Shown in pieces: positions 1 through 8,674 of a stretch of DNA of 35,231 nt. Within the stretch, counting starts at the first letter, position 1. The number at the start of each line of letters is the position of its first letter. The DNA is taken from NCBI GenBank assembly GCA_024710405.1, contig JANJUV010000003.1, positions 1-35,231 on the forward strand, given 5' to 3'. The position numbers and the translations under genes were made by a program. The notes beneath the pieces are model-generated. The model made no database searches, had not been told where the DNA came from, and worked only from the letters and a program-made list of their open reading frames with translations. Origin of the DNA: Bacteroidales bacterium (GTDB lineage Bacteria; Bacteroidota; Bacteroidia; Bacteroidales; F082).

Positions 1-711
1 CGGACTTTGCGTGAACTTTTCTTTGTTTCTCGCAACGGGCGCAACGGTTTTTCTCGCAGCGGGCTTTGCGTGAACCTTTCTCTTTTTCTCGCAAAGGGCG
101 CACCGTTGTAAATATCGAGGGGGACTTTGCGTGAAATTTTCTTTTTTTCTCGCATCGGGCGCAACGGTTTTTCTCGCAGCGGACGTGACGTGAACCTCTT
201 TTTTTTCTCGCAAGGGGCGCGAAGTTATATATCTCGTGGCGGACTTTGCGTGAACTTTTCTTTGTTTCTCGCAACGGGCGCAACGGTTTTTCTCGCAGCG
301 AACGTGGCGTGAACCTCTTTTTTTTCTCGCAACGGGCGCGAAGTTATATATCTCGTGGCGGACTTTGCGTGAACTTTTCTTTGTTTCTCGCAACGGGCGC
401 AACGGTTTTTCTCGCAGCGGACGTGGCGTGAACCTCTTTTTTTTCTCGCAACGGGCGCGAAGTTATATATCTCGTGGCGGACTTGGCGTGAACCTTTCTC
501 TGTTTCTCGCAACGGGCGCAACGGTTTTTTCTCGCAGCGAACGTGGCGTGAACCTTTTCTCTTTTTCTCACAACGGGAGCAACGTTATAAATCTCGTGGC
601 GGACTTTGCGTGAACTTTTCTTTGTTTCTCGCAACGGGCGCAACGGTTTTTTCTCGCAGCGAACGTGGCGTGAACCTTTTCTCTTTTTCTCACAACGGGC
701 GCGACGTTAAC
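1..711. repeat. Tandem array of a ~119-bp dimeric repeat (about 6 copies)
   Basis: Units beginning GGACTT(T/G)GCGTGAA start at 2, 122, 241, 360, 479 and 601, giving periods of 120, 119, 119, 119 and 122 bp. The last copy loses its end near 711, and the left edge is cut by the window. Each unit is two diverged ~60-bp halves that share GCGTGAA, a T-rich tract and CTCGCAACGGGCGC. The first half continues into CAACGGTTTTT and the second into a TTATATATCTCGTGG-like end. Copies are close to identical in the middle and more diverged at the ends. Period lengths are mostly not multiples of three, so the open frames across the array on both strands are not convincing genes. Function unknown; it lies directly downstream of the antiporter gene. 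Confidence 0.93.
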
Positions 712-772
712 CTAATCGTTCTTACGCGGTTGTCACTTAGGATCTCCACAAACTATTATAACCAGATGGCTA

Positions 773-1732
773 CTAGCCTTTCACCACAAGCATCGCTGTG
801 TAACCGATATACAACACCAGAAACATGATGCCCTGCCAGCGTTCGAGGCGGTGTCTTTTTCCGGCAAACATAAACAGGAACAGCAGTGCGCTGGACAGGA
901 TCACAACATAGATGTCGAAATTGCTGCCCGCGTTGAAGGGTAGAGGTTTGATGGTGGCGCTGGTAGCCAGCACGAAGAAAACATTGAAAATGTTGGAACC
1001 AACCACATTGCCAATGGCTATGTCCACATTGCGCCGGAATGCCGCCACGGCCGAAGTGGCCAGTTCGGGCAGCGAAGTGCCCACAGCCACCACGGTGAGT
1101 CCGATAAGTGATTCGCTCACACCGAGCAGACCGGCAATATGCACGGCACCATCCACGATCCATTTACCGCCAAACACAAGGCCTGTAAGTCCCAGTAAGA
1201 TGTACACCACCGACCGGAAGAGATTCATTTTCTTTATTCCACTTTCATCATCGGCGGGTTTGTGCCGGAGCGAAATTTCAAACACATACACCATGAAAAT
1301 ACTGAAGAAACCAAGCAGGATCAATCCATCACCACGGCTGATGAAGTTATTGCCTGCCCCGTCGAGCAGGGCATCGTTGGCCAGCACCCACAAGGCAATA
1401 GCTGCCAGCAGGCTGAAGGGAATCTCTTTCCACACGGTGGAACTTTGCACCGACAGAGGATAGATCACGGCCGCCACACCGAGGATGAGCAGCACATTGG
1501 CTATGTTGCTTCCCAGTACATTACCGATAGCTATGTCGGTGTTGCCGTTGAAGCTGGCCATAAGGTTCACAAACAGTTCGGGGGCTGAAGTGCCGAAGGC
1601 CACGATGGTAAGACCGATGACCAGGCTTGGGATGTTGAATCGGGCCGCAATGGACGAAGCGCCATCCACGAGCAGGTCGGCACCTTTGATCAGGATGATA
1701 AAACCCGCTACAAACAAGATATACATCAGCAT
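773..1732 (-). CDS. Calcium/sodium antiporter (CaCA family, YrbG-like)
   Basis: This is an inner-membrane cation antiporter of the Ca2+:cation antiporter superfamily, 319 aa, the usual size for bacterial YrbG-type members. The two inverted alpha repeats are both visible: GTSAPE at residues 47-52 with GNVLGSN at 70-76, and GTSLPE at 218-223 with GNVVGSN at 241-247. These carry the acidic and polar residues that bind Na+ and Ca2+. The rest is hydrophobic helices, with a charged cytoplasmic loop near residues 155-170. It is transcribed alone: a TAnnTTTG element lies about 30 bp upstream, and a 133-bp gap separates it from the next minus-strand gene. Downstream it runs into the tandem repeat array. 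The family is clear; ion preference in this organism is inferred. Confidence 0.93.
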   Translation of the reverse strand: MLMYILFVAGFIILIKGADLLVDGASSIAARFNIPSLVIGLTIVAFGTSAPELFVNLMASFNGNTDIAIGNVLGSNIANVLLILGVAAVIYPLSVQSSTVWKEIPFSLLAAIALWVLANDALLDGAGNNFISRGDGLILLGFFSIFMVYVFEISLRHKPADDESGIKKMNLFRSVVYILLGLTGLVFGGKWIVDGAVHIAGLLGVSESLIGLTVVAVGTSLPELATSAVAAFRRNVDIAIGNVVGSNIFNVFFVLATSATIKPLPFNAGSNFDIYVVILSSALLFLFMFAGKRHRLERWQGIMFLVLYIGYTAMLVVKG

Positions 1733-1761
1733 AGTTGGTACAGTATTAAAGTAATGCGGTG

Positions 1762-1769
1762 CAAAAGTA
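1762..1769 (-). promoter_or_regulatory. Bacteroidota -7 element for the antiporter gene
   Basis: The minus strand reads TACTTTTG, an exact TAnnTTTG match. A TTG triplet 17 bp further upstream (plus-strand CAA at 1787-1789) could serve as the -33 element. Transcription would begin near 1755, about 25 bases before the ATG. Confidence 0.5.
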
Positions 1770-1865
1770 CATCTTTAGGGCAATCGCAACAGCCTCTGCT
1801 GAAGAAACAAAGATGGTTCAGAAAAACTCCAGCCTGAGGGGATGGACAAAGCTGAGGTTTTGCTC

Positions 1866-3638
1866 CTAGTTTACTATTTCGGGCAATAAGGTCTTCATTT
1901 CTTTGGCTGTGGCTTCGTAGGCTTTGATGGCAGCCCTTTGGAAGTCGGCACCGGCGCCTTTCACAGATGAGAAGCTCTTTTTAAAGGTTTCCAGTCCGTT
2001 GCTCAGGTCGGTGATGGCGATGGTGGCATCCACAAAGGAGAAATAAATGCCCTGTTCATTGCTACCGTTTCGGGCATGGGCATCGATGGTCAGCATCAGG
2101 TCGGCTTCGGCTTGTGTTTCGGTGAAGGCATAACCTTTTTCGGCGAGTAAATTTTTTGCCACAGGTTCCAGTATGTTCACATCGAGCCGGTTGTTGTAGG
2201 GGAGCATCTCCGCGCTTTTGATCAGCACGGTGAGTGGTTTCACGGTAACCAAAAATCGGGCAGGGGAGATGGGCCAGGCGTTTTCGAGCTGTCTGTTGAA
2301 CGGCGTATTTTCTTCAATACCGGCGAAGGCAGCCACATCAAATTTAGCCAGAATGAGTTGCGTTTGTCGTGATGCTTCAAGGCTGCTGAAATTGGTTTCG
2401 GCAACACCCATATTGTTGGTGGTAGCCCGGGCCAGAATTTTCTGGTCAGCAACAAATACAAGAGGCGCATTGGCAAGCGGTTGACCTTCGTGCATGACTT
2501 TTACGGTGAGTGGTTTGTTCAGCGGACGACCGGCGCGTGCCTGATGCCCGTCGCTTAGGGCCGTGAGGGAGATGTTTCTGAGTTTATTGATGTTCACGAA
2601 GTTTTCCGGAACCCAGTTAATGTTGTTTTCCCGTATCCAGCTGAGCGGCATCATCACTTCGGCTGCTGCGGTCACCACACCGTTTTGCCTGACCACGGTA
2701 CTCACGCGCAATGCTTCACCTTCTTTGCGGTAGGTGCCTTCGGCTTGCAAAGGCAGTGCGTGTGTGGCAGAAGCAGCGATTTTGTAGCCACCGGCTTTGA
2801 CCAGGCTGCGCGACAAGGCTTCGTGAAAACGGTCAGAAAATTCGCTTTTGAGTCCTGAGGATTCGAAGGTAATATGCCTTAGTGCCATAGTCTCGTTGAG
2901 GCTTCCCAGTTGCAGAAACAGGCCATAGGCCATGAAATACGAAAGTTCTTCGATGTCGGCTCTGGGGCTTTGCTGCAGTGCGGTGATACCGTCTTTCACC
3001 TGTAGCAACAGCTGGTTACCTTTTCCAAATCTGAGGTCGGCTTCCGATTTCAATCCCAGAGCGATCAGTATCAGCTGGGCTTCCTCAAGCTGGTTGAATG
3101 AGGGCATGGTTTCGTAATAGGCTTTCAGGGCAAGGCTTTTGTCTTTTTTACCCTGAAGGTTGTCGGCTTCCTTGATCTTGATTTCGATTTTTCCGATGAG
3201 GTTATCCACCGAATTGCGGTAGTAGAAAACCAGTTCGGCTTTTTTCACCCAGGCGATGGCGAAGAGTTCGCGTTTCTTCTGGTCGTGATACCTTTCGGTG
3301 CGCAGTCCGGCAATGTCGGCGCGGGCCAGTGCCACGCTTTTCGACTTGAAGGCTTCGGTTGTTTCGGCATTCACATTGGCAACCATCAGGTCGGAGGTTG
3401 TTTCTATGTTCACCTGAATCTGCTGGATGACAGCGCCTTTGGCCTGTTCTTCAAACTTATCGAGAACTTCCTTGGCATTATGTCCTTCGGGTGCAAAACC
3501 CGAAATAAAAGAGATGAAATACTCCTGATCACTGCGGTTGGCAAGCCGCCACGAGGGATCAATCCACAAGGGTTTTTGAGCCAGCAGGGGTAAAGAGATA
3601 AAGGCCAGAATGCAGCCAAGTAAAATGTGACGTTGCAT
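1866..3638 (-). CDS. Large secreted LPP20-like protein
   Basis: The 590-aa protein begins with a signal peptide (hydrophobic stretch ending LLAQ near residue 21) and should be periplasmic or outer-membrane associated. Residues ~25-170 resemble the LPP20/LPP20-like lipoprotein fold: an aromatic start around a PLWIDPSW motif, a long helix, then a strand with AIAWVKKAE. A helical middle (~170-280) follows. Residues ~350-450 look like an Ig-like or carboxypeptidase-regulatory beta domain (KPLTVKVMHEGQPLANAPLV). The C-terminal ~100 residues form another alpha/beta domain. No lipobox is present. It is the last gene of a four-gene minus-strand operon, starting 5 bp after the CsgG-like gene stops, which argues for joint function. 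Exact function is unknown; the LPP20 assignment is by pattern and moderate. Confidence 0.65.
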   Translation of the reverse strand: MQRHILLGCILAFISLPLLAQKPLWIDPSWRLANRSDQEYFISFISGFAPEGHNAKEVLDKFEEQAKGAVIQQIQVNIETTSDLMVANVNAETTEAFKSKSVALARADIAGLRTERYHDQKKRELFAIAWVKKAELVFYYRNSVDNLIGKIEIKIKEADNLQGKKDKSLALKAYYETMPSFNQLEEAQLILIALGLKSEADLRFGKGNQLLLQVKDGITALQQSPRADIEELSYFMAYGLFLQLGSLNETMALRHITFESSGLKSEFSDRFHEALSRSLVKAGGYKIAASATHALPLQAEGTYRKEGEALRVSTVVRQNGVVTAAAEVMMPLSWIRENNINWVPENFVNINKLRNISLTALSDGHQARAGRPLNKPLTVKVMHEGQPLANAPLVFVADQKILARATTNNMGVAETNFSSLEASRQTQLILAKFDVAAFAGIEENTPFNRQLENAWPISPARFLVTVKPLTVLIKSAEMLPYNNRLDVNILEPVAKNLLAEKGYAFTETQAEADLMLTIDAHARNGSNEQGIYFSFVDATIAITDLSNGLETFKKSFSSVKGAGADFQRAAIKAYEATAKEMKTLLPEIVN

Positions 3639-3643
3639 GGGCT

Positions 3644-4930
3644 TTAGTTTATGTCGGACTTATGCAAAAAACCTTCTTTACCGTCGGGTAGCTGGATGCG
3701 GAACCATTCGCCTTTTTGTTCCACCACATGAAACTCGAGACCACCGGGTACCCTGCCGATGATCTGGGCGTTTTTGGCAGGCAACTCATACACCTGAACC
3801 CTGTCGGAGCTTTTGCCTTTTGCTTTTATTTTTTTGGCCATGAGGTTGGAGGTGGCATTCATTTCGTACGCTTGTATGGGTCGTCCGATCTGTTCAAGAA
3901 AAGCAATGGTAGCTGCGCCTGCTTTTGCACGGGTAAGTGCTGCTGAATAAGTTGTGTTATTGGGTTCAAGGTTCGAAGCGATGGAGTAATACTGCACAGC
4001 TTCGTTGTATGAGCCAACCATTTCGAAGGCAGCGGCAAGGTTGTATGCAGCTTTCGGGTTATAGGAATCGGCCTGATAGATGGCCTGAAAGAGCGGAAGG
4101 GCGCGGTCGATGTTGCCGTTTTCGATATAGCCTGAAGCTTCATCTGCTTGTTTGCGCACATCCTTGAGTTTGATTTTCTCGAGTTCAAAGCGCATCAGTT
4201 CATATCCCGGGGTGAAGTAATCCACAAAACGGCGGGCAATACTCTGCAGGGCTGCATTGAGCAGAACGTCTTCCGACGCAATTGATGAGCGTTCGTCGCC
4301 GCATTTTTTATCCGAAACTGGCACTCTGGCTGTTTCGGTCCCCAGGATGACTGCTGTTTGCACATCGATGATCTTGATGGTGGCCTGTGCGGTAACTGTA
4401 CGCTGGTGGCAGTGCAGTTCCTTGGTTTTGCCGTCAAGTCCGATGGTGGTAGTTTTGGGGTATTCATCGTTCCGGTCATAATTACCGTCACCAATGATGA
4501 TGGCATTCAATCCCAGGAGTTTTCCAACTTCAGCAGCTGTGTTTTCATCAATGGCGCCAGAAAGGCTGAAACGCTGTTCCTTGAGCACCTGATCGATCTG
4601 ACTGCGCTCCACAACAGTGAAAACATCTGTTTTATAACCTTTTACATAAGTAGTTCCGGTTATGGTTTTGCCCATACCCATGAAGCCCGATTTAAGGTCT
4701 TCGATGCCCCTTTGTTCGTTGAGAAGGTCGGCGATGATCAGGTCGGTGAGGGTATTGGCTACCTTCCAGTGGCCTGAGAAGTTAAGCACACCGATTTTCT
4801 TCACCTGATCCAGTTTTTTCACAGGTGCTTTGATGACATAGCAGTCAACCCTTTGGGCCTGAAGGGGAACTGACATGGCCCAGATCAACAAGGCGGTGAT
4901 TATCAGCCTGAAATTAGTTTTTGTCTTCAT
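3644..4930 (-). CDS. CsgG-like secreted protein with TPR and SH3 domains
   Basis: The 428-aa protein has a signal peptide (residues 1-25, ending LQA). Residues ~44-205 match the CsgG/curli-assembly fold: a KKIGVLNFSG strand, a helix, VVERSQIDQVLKEQ (the usual F..VER..ldqil.Eq signature), then IIIGDGNYDRND, and IKIIDVQTAVILGTE near 186-200. CsgG itself forms an outer-membrane secretion pore, but many relatives are only periplasmic. Here the usual N-terminal lipobox is absent, so pore formation is doubtful. TPR-like helices follow at ~260-335 (PKAAYNLAAAFEMVGSYNEAV) and a bacterial SH3 domain at ~376-426 ending GKEGFLHKSDI, suggestive of peptidoglycan or protein binding. It lies between the lytic transglycosylase and the large LPP20-like gene in the same operon. 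Confidence 0.8.
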   Translation of the reverse strand: MKTKTNFRLIITALLIWAMSVPLQAQRVDCYVIKAPVKKLDQVKKIGVLNFSGHWKVANTLTDLIIADLLNEQRGIEDLKSGFMGMGKTITGTTYVKGYKTDVFTVVERSQIDQVLKEQRFSLSGAIDENTAAEVGKLLGLNAIIIGDGNYDRNDEYPKTTTIGLDGKTKELHCHQRTVTAQATIKIIDVQTAVILGTETARVPVSDKKCGDERSSIASEDVLLNAALQSIARRFVDYFTPGYELMRFELEKIKLKDVRKQADEASGYIENGNIDRALPLFQAIYQADSYNPKAAYNLAAAFEMVGSYNEAVQYYSIASNLEPNNTTYSAALTRAKAGAATIAFLEQIGRPIQAYEMNATSNLMAKKIKAKGKSSDRVQVYELPAKNAQIIGRVPGGLEFHVVEQKGEWFRIQLPDGKEGFLHKSDIN

Positions 4931-4951
4931 ATGGTTACGTTTTCGTTATGT

Positions 4952-6139
4952 TCAGTCACTCATCCATTCGCGGTACGAATTCATTCGTTTGGTAACTTTT
5001 TCGATATAGTCTTTGGTTTCCTGATAGGGTAAGTAGGCCCTAAGGTGTTCATACACCTGATTGGAGTTCATCTGATTGATTTTTGGAATTGCCTCACCTA
5101 GTTTTGTGGAGCCGATGAAAGCCCTGCTCACGTTTCCGGCTCCTGTGTTGTATGCTGCGATGGAGCAATACAGGCGGCTTAGGGGGTCATTCACTCTGCC
5201 GAAGTTTCGCACGAGCAGGATATGCAGGTAGGCAGCGCCGAGTTCGATGTTTTTTTCGGCTTCGTAGAGATAGTTTTCGTTGAGCAGACGGTCTTCGCCA
5301 TGCACAAATTTATATGCATCGCGTCCGGCATATCGTGGAACGATCTGCATGAGTCCGAAAGCAGGCACATGCGACCTGGCTTTTGGGTTGAAATACGATT
5401 CGGTGTGCATGATGGCAAACACCAACTCGGGGTCGAGGTCGTAGCGCGCGGCAAAGATTCGGATGGACTCGTAAAACTTTTCGGCCCTGGTCTGTATGCT
5501 GTTGGGTGCCAGAGGCAGTTTCACCGAAACAACCACCCTTTTCTGTTCGTCGGCGCCGGTGACTGGTTTCTTTTCGATGGGTTTTTTTTCAACGACTTCA
5601 CTTGCATATTCATTGATGTTGGTTTCGGTCACCGGCTTGCCCTCTTCGGTCACCAGCTGGTTTTTCAATACTGGCTGATCCGACAGAGGCATGGGTTGTT
5701 CAAAGTCCATGGAGAAGTCCTTTGACTTTCCGCGTGTGGTTGACAAGTCTTTTACGGCATCGCTCATTTTTTTGCGCACCAGTTCGGCGTTTGCGGCTTC
5801 CCCGGGGCTCAGGAGCAGTTCGATAGATGCTTCACCGGTTTCAAAATCCACCACGGTGCGTGTCATCTGGTCATCGCTGTATTCAACCCAGTCCTTGGGA
5901 GTGGACTCTTTGAAATTGGTGGCTCCCCACTTAAGTTCGATGCCTTTTTTGAAGTTCTCGAAGGCTTCTTTGCTGGCTTTTTCGTATTCGTCCCACTGTC
6001 GTGTAACTGCTTCGGAAAAAGCATCAAAATCGGCATTTGACTGACTCCTGAATTTCTCAAATGCATCTTCTGTTTCCTGTGCCACAGCGGACAAGCTTGT
6101 CCAAAGTGCCAGAAGGATGAATCCTGTAATTCGCTTCAT
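4952..6139 (-). CDS. MltC-like membrane-bound lytic murein transglycosylase
   Basis: This secreted enzyme is predicted to cleave the MurNAc-GlcNAc bond of peptidoglycan, leaving 1,6-anhydro ends. Residues 1-20 are a signal peptide without a clear lipobox. Residues ~24-115 resemble the MltC N-terminal domain (DUF3393): a Phe-rich helix with repeated DFDAF/AFENF motifs, then WG, VEYSDD, and VVDFETGEASIELLL. A charged, Pro/Lys-rich linker leads to the SLT domain (~215-390), with catalytic Glu247 in MHTES, the AFGLMQI motif near 260-266, and AAYNTGAGNV. It follows the HerA-like ATPase gene by 17 bp and precedes the CsgG-like gene by 21 bp, so the three are probably co-transcribed. The association suggests local wall opening for an envelope complex rather than general turnover; that part is inference. 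Confidence 0.9.
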   Translation of the reverse strand: MKRITGFILLALWTSLSAVAQETEDAFEKFRSQSNADFDAFSEAVTRQWDEYEKASKEAFENFKKGIELKWGATNFKESTPKDWVEYSDDQMTRTVVDFETGEASIELLLSPGEAANAELVRKKMSDAVKDLSTTRGKSKDFSMDFEQPMPLSDQPVLKNQLVTEEGKPVTETNINEYASEVVEKKPIEKKPVTGADEQKRVVVSVKLPLAPNSIQTRAEKFYESIRIFAARYDLDPELVFAIMHTESYFNPKARSHVPAFGLMQIVPRYAGRDAYKFVHGEDRLLNENYLYEAEKNIELGAAYLHILLVRNFGRVNDPLSRLYCSIAAYNTGAGNVSRAFIGSTKLGEAIPKINQMNSNQVYEHLRAYLPYQETKDYIEKVTKRMNSYREWMSD

Positions 6140-6156
6140 AATGCCATGTGTTAGTT

Positions 6157-8136
6157 TTATTGTTTACTGACGCAGAACCCCAGACATGCATCCAGTTGCA
6201 GTTTTCGTTGTGTGCCCGATTTCCTGTGTGCCAGCTGGCAGTTCCACACAGGCAGCAGCACCAGCTGAATGTTGCTGACACTGACATTATACTTTCGGCT
6301 CAGTAGGGTTTTCACTTCTTCTTTATCTAATTTCCGCCCCAGTTTTCTGAAGTCATAGTCGGTTTTGTCCCTTTTTTCTTCTATGAAATGTACTTTGTTG
6401 TCAAAGTCTTCTATCTTGTGCGGTTCGATCTTTGTCATGGCTTCGAAGCGGATGGAGCGTTTGCTGATGGTTACGATTTCCATCGAGCGGTAATCGAGGT
6501 AGAGTGTGAGCGGAAGTTCTTCCATCTGTTTAGAAAACCATGATTTTCTTCTGGTGTAGATCATATCGGCCCTGATCAGGGGCAGATAATCGAATGTGGC
6601 CGACATAAGTTTTTCGTATTTGATCAGGCCAAAGAACTTACCCGGAAGGTAGGGCCGTATCTTTTTGTACAAGTCGGCCTCAAAAAGAGCGTGGTCAGCA
6701 ACCAACACGGATTCTTTGTCGTTTTCTGGTGTTGGTTTTATTGTGGGATCAGCGGCGGCCGTTTCGCTTTCAAAAGGCTGACCAAACGAATTGTCAGAGA
6801 ATGACTCCCGTGTCTGAATTTCAGGCTTTTTGGGTGTAAGTTTATACTTATTTCTGAGTTCTTCAGGAGTAAGTTCCGACAGTTGGTCTTCGCTGATGAC
6901 GTCGTGACGTGTGACGAGCCATCGGATACGGAATTTGATTTCGTTGCTGAATTCGTCGGGTGAGAGCAATACAAAATTGCCTTTGGTAAGTGCGGGTATC
7001 TGGCTGAGGATTTCTTTCACCCTCAAAGGAGCCATTGCTTCGAGCCGGGTTTCTATCTTACTCAGGTCCTGGTTGGTTTTGAGGTTTCCGATGCAGTAGG
7101 TTGAGATTTGTGCAATAGATTTGTAATCGATATCGCCCGGGTTTTGTGTCGCGATAAGGCATCCCAGCCCGTATTTTCGTGCCTGTTTGAACAGAAGCAT
7201 CAGGCTTTCCTTGCAGGCCGGCATTTTCACAGGCGGAAGGTATGGTGCTATTTCATCGATATACAGAAGCGCCTGCAGCCCATCCTGTCCTTTTTTGAGG
7301 GGATTATTCAGCAGCCAGTTGTAGAGCATCTGGGTGATGCTCGCCATGAAAAACTCTTTTTCCTCCTGACTGCCCAAGGTATTGAGATAGATCACCGAAA
7401 CCCGTGTCTTTGATGTACCGGTTCTGTCGAGTCCCAGCAATGCTTCGACGCTGGCCGGATAACCTGTTTCGAAAATCAGTTTGCGCGAACCCATCGTCAT
7501 GAGGCGAAGTTTGCGTAACATGTCTTCCATAAGCCGGGCCGACATCACCGGCCTGATGATGTTATTGATGGATTCGGGCAGGTCGGTGAGCAGGTCGATG
7601 AGTTCCATAAAACTGCTCATCCGTATGTGTCTTGCTGCGCAATATTCGAATACGGCAGTCAGGGCCGATTCGGCGGCTTTTCCTTCATCATTGTCGGTGT
7701 CGTAACCGATCAGGCCGGCCACGTTGCGTGCAGTTGCCGAAAAAAACCTCAGGCTGTCCTCAACGGAAAGCCCTGAAGCATCTTCGAACCGAAGTGGATT
7801 TATTGAGAGCGGCAGGCCCTTGGAACTGCCAGGAGTCCAGATGACCACTTCGACAGATTGCGCAAACGAATCTCTGATTCCGGCCGGAATGCCTTTGCCC
7901 TCAAGCAGCTGGTCATCAGGCTCAGGATGGATGAGCGAAGCTATATCTCCCTGAGGATCGAAAGCAATTACGGGAATGCCGGCTCTGGCCACCTCTTCAA
8001 CGATTACCTTACAGGCAACGGTTTTGCCACTTCCCGAGGCGCCGAAACAGGCAATGTGCTTTTGCAAGGATTCCATGCTCAATGTAACGGTTTCGCCTTC
8101 TTCCCTGAATCCGAGAAATAGTTTGTTATTCTTCAT
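6157..8136 (-). CDS. HerA-like / DUF853-type P-loop ATPase
   Basis: The 659-aa cytoplasmic ATPase belongs to the HerA/VirB4/FtsK division. Walker A is GASGSGKT at residues 32-39, directly after a short beta-rich N-terminus. Asp60 in IAFDPQGD is typical of HerA-type proteins. Walker B is LLYIDE at 290-295, and the sensor-like ATQNPGDIDYK motif is at ~329-339. A linker rich in Pro, Ser and acidic residues (~435-475) leads to a C-terminal domain (~485-659) with alternating strands and a final LLPVWNC...LQLDA stretch that I cannot assign. No NurA nuclease or transmembrane segment is visible. It is the first gene of the operon with MltC-like, CsgG-like and LPP20-like secreted proteins, an unusual partner set for an ATPase better known from DNA processing. 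A candidate promoter lies ~160 bp upstream. Confidence 0.82.
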   Translation of the reverse strand: MKNNKLFLGFREEGETVTLSMESLQKHIACFGASGSGKTVACKVIVEEVARAGIPVIAFDPQGDIASLIHPEPDDQLLEGKGIPAGIRDSFAQSVEVVIWTPGSSKGLPLSINPLRFEDASGLSVEDSLRFFSATARNVAGLIGYDTDNDEGKAAESALTAVFEYCAARHIRMSSFMELIDLLTDLPESINNIIRPVMSARLMEDMLRKLRLMTMGSRKLIFETGYPASVEALLGLDRTGTSKTRVSVIYLNTLGSQEEKEFFMASITQMLYNWLLNNPLKKGQDGLQALLYIDEIAPYLPPVKMPACKESLMLLFKQARKYGLGCLIATQNPGDIDYKSIAQISTYCIGNLKTNQDLSKIETRLEAMAPLRVKEILSQIPALTKGNFVLLSPDEFSNEIKFRIRWLVTRHDVISEDQLSELTPEELRNKYKLTPKKPEIQTRESFSDNSFGQPFESETAAADPTIKPTPENDKESVLVADHALFEADLYKKIRPYLPGKFFGLIKYEKLMSATFDYLPLIRADMIYTRRKSWFSKQMEELPLTLYLDYRSMEIVTISKRSIRFEAMTKIEPHKIEDFDNKVHFIEEKRDKTDYDFRKLGRKLDKEEVKTLLSRKYNVSVSNIQLVLLPVWNCQLAHRKSGTQRKLQLDACLGFCVSKQ

Positions 8137-8294
8137 GAAAATTGATGTTGAAAAACAGGTGTTTCGGATACGCCAACACAGCTTTTGTCTTTTCGCCGGT
8201 GCACAAAATAATTGTCATCCATTGGTTTTGTTGCTGATCTTTGGTTAGAAATGATCAATAAATATGTTGATAACCAAATATTTAATGATACTTT

Positions 8295-8302
8295 CAAAGA
8301 TA
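8295..8302 (-). promoter_or_regulatory. Candidate -7 element for the HerA-like operon
   Basis: The minus strand reads TATCTTTG, matching TAnnTTTG, and would give a leader of roughly 150 bases. No clear -33 TTTG was found at the expected distance, so confidence is modest. Confidence 0.4.
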
Positions 8303-8381
8303 CAAAGTTTTTATTGAGTTTTGTTAATTTTGAAACACAAAATCACGTATTGTGCTGATAAATAAATAGAAAGTCAGGTAA

Positions 8382-8398
8382 TTTAGAACAATTCTAAA
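8382..8398. promoter_or_regulatory. Perfect 7-bp inverted repeat, possible operator
   Basis: TTTAGAA-CAA-TTCTAAA is a perfect palindrome with a 3-bp centre, placed between the two divergent promoters of the envelope locus. It has the size of a dimeric repressor site. It is too short for a terminator, and chance occurrence in A/T-rich DNA is possible. Confidence 0.3.
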
Positions 8399-8584
8399 AT
8401 GTGATTTATATTAAACCGGCCATCTGAATCACCATTGCATTTTACAGAGCCAGATAGTTATCTGGGAAAAAAGAAATTGAAATACAGTGGATTAACATAT
8501 TGGCCGGTAAAATTGAACTTCAGGGCTTATGGAGTTTTATCAGGACATCAACGAGAGCAAAAGCGGGTTGAAAAATGTTTGGTT

Positions 8585-8615
8585 TTTGTTTGTTTGTTTA
8601 AAAACACTAACTTTG
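8585..8615 (+). promoter_or_regulatory. Promoter of the small LPP20-like gene
   Basis: TTTG at 8585-8588 is followed after exactly 19 bp by TAACTTTG at 8608-8615, matching the Bacteroidota housekeeping promoter in both sequence and spacing. Transcription should start near 8621, leaving a leader of about 54 bases before the ATG. Confidence 0.62.
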
Positions 8616-8674
8616 GAGGTATGATCAGGATGTGACAAAAACGTTATTATATCGAACCAATTAAAACTAAAACA

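Larger units (their letters stand above)
8137..8674. other. Divergent intergenic region of the envelope locus
   Basis: This 538-bp A/T-rich spacer separates the divergently read HerA-like and small LPP20-like genes. I see candidate promoter elements in both directions and one small palindrome. No ORF in it looks like a gene. Confidence 0.6.

Noticed and set aside
127-643. Several 60-100 aa open frames on both strands across the tandem array
   Set aside because: They exist only because the repeat unit lacks stops in several frames. Unit lengths of 119 and 122 bp do not preserve frame, and both strands are equally open.
1-711. Possible CRISPR array
   Set aside because: Units are contiguous without unique spacers, half units of ~60 bp are related to each other, and no cas gene is present.
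912-1463. 183-aa ORF antisense to the antiporter gene
   Set aside because: It is the shadow of a clear antiporter coding sequence; its composition is not protein-like.
3644-4930. A true curli (csg) secretion system
   Set aside because: Only a CsgG-like fold is present. There is no lipobox on it, and no CsgA/B, CsgE or CsgF-like gene is visible, so a curli locus is not supported.
8435-8635. 66-aa ORF in the divergent spacer
   Set aside because: It runs through the promoter of the small LPP20-like gene and shows no domain, signal or conservation cue.
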